Part shown: in pieces, positions 5,507-6,811 of the stretch
How the letters are laid out: each line of letters begins with the position of its first letter
Numbering within the stretch: position 1 is the stretch's first letter
NCBI GenBank assembly: GCA_013813125.1
Contig: JACCSH010000278.1
Location: 1-6,811 of the forward strand
Length of the DNA stretch: 6,811 nt
Source: Nocardioidaceae bacterium
GTDB lineage: Bacteria > Actinomycetota > Actinomycetes > Propionibacteriales > Nocardioidaceae
Direction: 5' to 3'
The notes under the pieces: model-generated
What the model saw: the letters and a program-made list of their open reading frames with translations, nothing else
Told to the model about the DNA's origin: nothing
Database searches by the model: none
Translations under genes and position numbers: made by a program

Positions 5507-6457
5507 ATGACAGCACCGAGCGACGCGACGCCTCCACGGACGGTTCTGCTGATCGCTCACACCGGCCGATCGGATGCCGTAGAGGTGGCGACGGCCGTGT
5601 CCAAGCGGCTGATGGGTTCGGGGATGACCGTGCGCCTGCTCGCCGACGAAGCAGAAGACCTGCACATCGACGGAGTCTCGGTGACCGACGCCGACACCGA
5701 CGCCGCCCGTGATTGCGAGATCGCACTCGTCATCGGCGGCGACGGAACCATCCTGCGAGCAGCGGCGCTGACCCGCTCGGCGGGGACCCCTCTGCTCGGG
5801 GTCAACCTCGGTCACGTCGGCTTCCTGGCCGAGGCGGAGTGGGAGGACCTCGACTCCACCGTCGACGCCATCATCAGCGCCGACTACGCCGTCGAAGAGC
5901 GGATGACTGTCGACATCGTCGTGAGCATCGACGGCACCGTCGAGTCCCATTGCTGGGCGCTCAACGAGGCAAGCATCGAGAAAGCGGCTCGCCAACGCAT
6001 GCTCGACGTGGTAGTCGAGATCGACGACCGGCCGTTGTCTCGCTGGGGGTGCGACGGAATCGTCATCGCGACGCCGACTGGTTCCACCGCCTACGCGTTC
6101 AGTGCGGGAGGGCCGGTGGTGTGGCCCGAGGTCGAGGCCCTGCTGATGGTGCCCATCAGCGCCCACGCCCTGTTCGCCCGCCCGATGGTGGCCTCGCCCA
6201 CGTCCACGCTGGCTGTGGAGGTGAGCGCCGCCTCCGCCACGGGCGGAGTCTTGTGGTGCGACGGCCGGCGCACGGTCGAGTTGCCACCGGGCTCACGGGT
6301 CGAGGTCCGCCGCGGGGTCCGCCCAGTCCGGCTGGCTCGGCTCCAGCAGGCGCCATTCACGGACCGTCTGGTGGCGAAGTTCGAACTTCCTGTCCACGGT
6401 TGGCGCGGACGGGCCGAACGTCGTCGAGCTGCTCGACGGGAAGAACCCGACTCTTGA
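5507..6457 (+). CDS. nadK: NAD kinase
   Basis: NAD kinase phosphorylates the 2'-hydroxyl of the adenosine ribose of NAD+ to make NADP+, using ATP or, in many actinobacteria, polyphosphate. It is soluble and usually oligomeric. This 316-residue protein has all the signatures: GGDGT (77-81) for phosphate binding, 'LLGVNLGHVGFLAEAE' (96-111), LNEASIEK (152-159) with the Asn-Glu pair, and the glycine-rich 'GCDGIVIATPTGSTAYAFSA' (181-200), followed by GGPVVWPEVEALLMVPI (201-217). The end 'FTDRLVAKFELPVHGWRG' (284-301) matches the mycobacterial enzyme's end. A further 15 basic then acidic residues follow, which I do not recall in homologues. ATG 5507 is 12 bases after the tlyA stop, with a weak GAGAGG (5494-5499) upstream, so the two genes are almost certainly co-transcribed. 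The older symbol is ppnK. Confidence 0.95.
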   Translation: MTAPSDATPPRTVLLIAHTGRSDAVEVATAVSKRLMGSGMTVRLLADEAEDLHIDGVSVTDADTDAARDCEIALVIGGDGTILRAAALTRSAGTPLLGVNLGHVGFLAEAEWEDLDSTVDAIISADYAVEERMTVDIVVSIDGTVESHCWALNEASIEKAARQRMLDVVVEIDDRPLSRWGCDGIVIATPTGSTAYAFSAGGPVVWPEVEALLMVPISAHALFARPMVASPTSTLAVEVSAASATGGVLWCDGRRTVELPPGSRVEVRRGVRPVRLARLQQAPFTDRLVAKFELPVHGWRGRAERRRAARREEPDS

Positions 6458-6575
6458 CGAAGGCGCGCGGCTTTGCCGGGTCGACGGCGCGACCTCCGAG
6501 GTCGGCTCGGGTGACGCACGGCCTCGCCACGCGCACGTTGCCGGCTTGCGGTGGCACCGTTTGGCAGGATTGGTC
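6458..6575 (+). other. Spacer between NAD kinase and steA, where recN is found in M. tuberculosis
   Basis: In M. tuberculosis recN lies between the NAD kinase gene and steA. Here only 118 bases separate them. I see no RecN-like Walker A sequence and no recognisable recN fragment in any frame. The steA frame remains open upstream through this spacer and into the end of the NAD kinase gene, as expected in high-GC DNA. I find no intrinsic terminator. Confidence 0.6.
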
Positions 6576-6578
6576 GTG
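6565..6578 (+). promoter_or_regulatory. Start region of steA: AGGA site or leaderless promoter
   Basis: Two readings compete. AGGA (6566-6569) lies six bases before GTG 6576 and nine before ATG 6579, so it could be a ribosome binding site. Alternatively CAGGAT (6565-6570) could be a -10 box placing the first base of mRNA at the GTG, as in leaderless genes. No -35 element is found at the right distance. Sequence alone does not separate the two. Confidence 0.3.
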
Positions 6579-6811
6579 ATGAGACTCTCTCCTTTCCGCA
6601 GGGCTCGGGCTCGCCAGCCGTCAGGCGTAACGGGGACGGCCCGGTTGGACCGCAGGACCTCCACGCTGGTCGGCCGGGCAAGAAGTGGCGACATTGCCGT
6701 CATCGACCACGTCGATATCGACCGTGGCGCGGCGACTGCCCTGGTCGAGTCCGGCGTCAAGGCTGTGGTCAACGTCGCACCCTCCATCTCCGGACGCTAT
6801 CCCAACCTTGG
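6579..6811 (+). CDS. steA: SteA-like cell-division/septation protein, N-terminal part (cut by window end)
   Basis: The first 77 codons are present and the gene runs off the window. After a basic N-terminus (MRLSPFRRARARQP) comes GTARLDRRTSTL (19-30), then GDIAVIDHVDIDR (38-50), and 'ALVESGVKAVVNVAPSISGR' (55-74) followed by YPNLG. This matches the N-terminal domain of the SteA family (Rv1697 in M. tuberculosis), especially VVNxxxSxSGRYPNLG. In Corynebacterium glutamicum SteA works with the membrane protein SteB in daughter-cell separation by promoting peptidoglycan hydrolase activity at the septum. SteB is usually encoded next, so it is expected just beyond this window. The start is either ATG 6579 or the adjacent in-frame GTG 6576. 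The catalytic status of the downstream thiamin-pyrophosphokinase-like domain cannot be judged here. Confidence 0.9.
   Translation, partial: MRLSPFRRARARQPSGVTGTARLDRRTSTLVGRARSGDIAVIDHVDIDRGAATALVESGVKAVVNVAPSISGRYPNL

Noticed and set aside
6458..6575. A small - strand gene or recN remnant in the spacer before steA
   Set aside because: Frames are open but have no ribosome binding site, no Walker A sequence and no recognisable protein. The length is too short to argue from openness at this GC content.
5713..6579. A 288-codon + strand frame overlapping NAD kinase and reaching the steA start
   Set aside because: It is an out-of-frame reading of nadK, extremely rich in Arg, Gly and His, with no domain. 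It stays open because of GC-biased third codon positions.

Overview
The window looks like chromosomal housekeeping DNA from a high-GC Gram-positive bacterium (Actinomycetota). The evidence is the GC-rich coding bias, the sequence of the 23S 3' end and the 5S rRNA, and a gene order close to the M. tuberculosis Rv1691-Rv1697 region as I recall it. That region runs TPR protein, HAD phosphatase, small protein, tlyA, NAD kinase, recN, steA. The rRNA spacer and the ssb-like/DUF1015 insertion suggest a relative of Nocardioides or Propionibacteriales, but I cannot fix the order or genus from this sequence.

Layout: bases 1-310 hold the 3' end of a 23S rRNA gene, a short spacer, a complete 5S rRNA, and a strong intrinsic terminator (13-bp perfect stem with a UUCG loop) that closes the rrn operon. 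Next on the + strand are a TPR protein with a long, very basic, disordered N-terminus (355-1425) and a short single-stranded-DNA-binding-like OB-fold protein (1604-1957). A DUF1015 gene lies on the - strand (1998-3245) and ends tail-to-tail with the ssb-like gene. It appears to be read from a leaderless promoter in a short divergent region.

From 3319 a + strand cluster runs to the end of the window: a HAD-IIA phosphatase resembling the mycobacterial glycerol-3-phosphate phosphatase, a small acidic protein, the rRNA 2'-O-methyltransferase TlyA, NAD kinase, and the 5' part of steA, which is cut by the window edge.

The cluster mixes ribosome-related functions (rRNA, TlyA), cofactor supply (NADP+ from NAD kinase), phosphate-ester recycling (HAD) and cell division (SteA). 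It is a conserved neighbourhood rather than one obvious pathway. The most notable local differences from the mycobacterial order are the absence of recN between the NAD kinase gene and steA, and the presence of the ssb-like and DUF1015 genes between the TPR and HAD genes. I see no CRISPR array, transposon, phage, toxin-antitoxin or defence genes, and no clear sign of an undescribed system. The uncharacterised conserved proteins (TPR, DUF1015, the small acidic protein) are where new biology is most likely.
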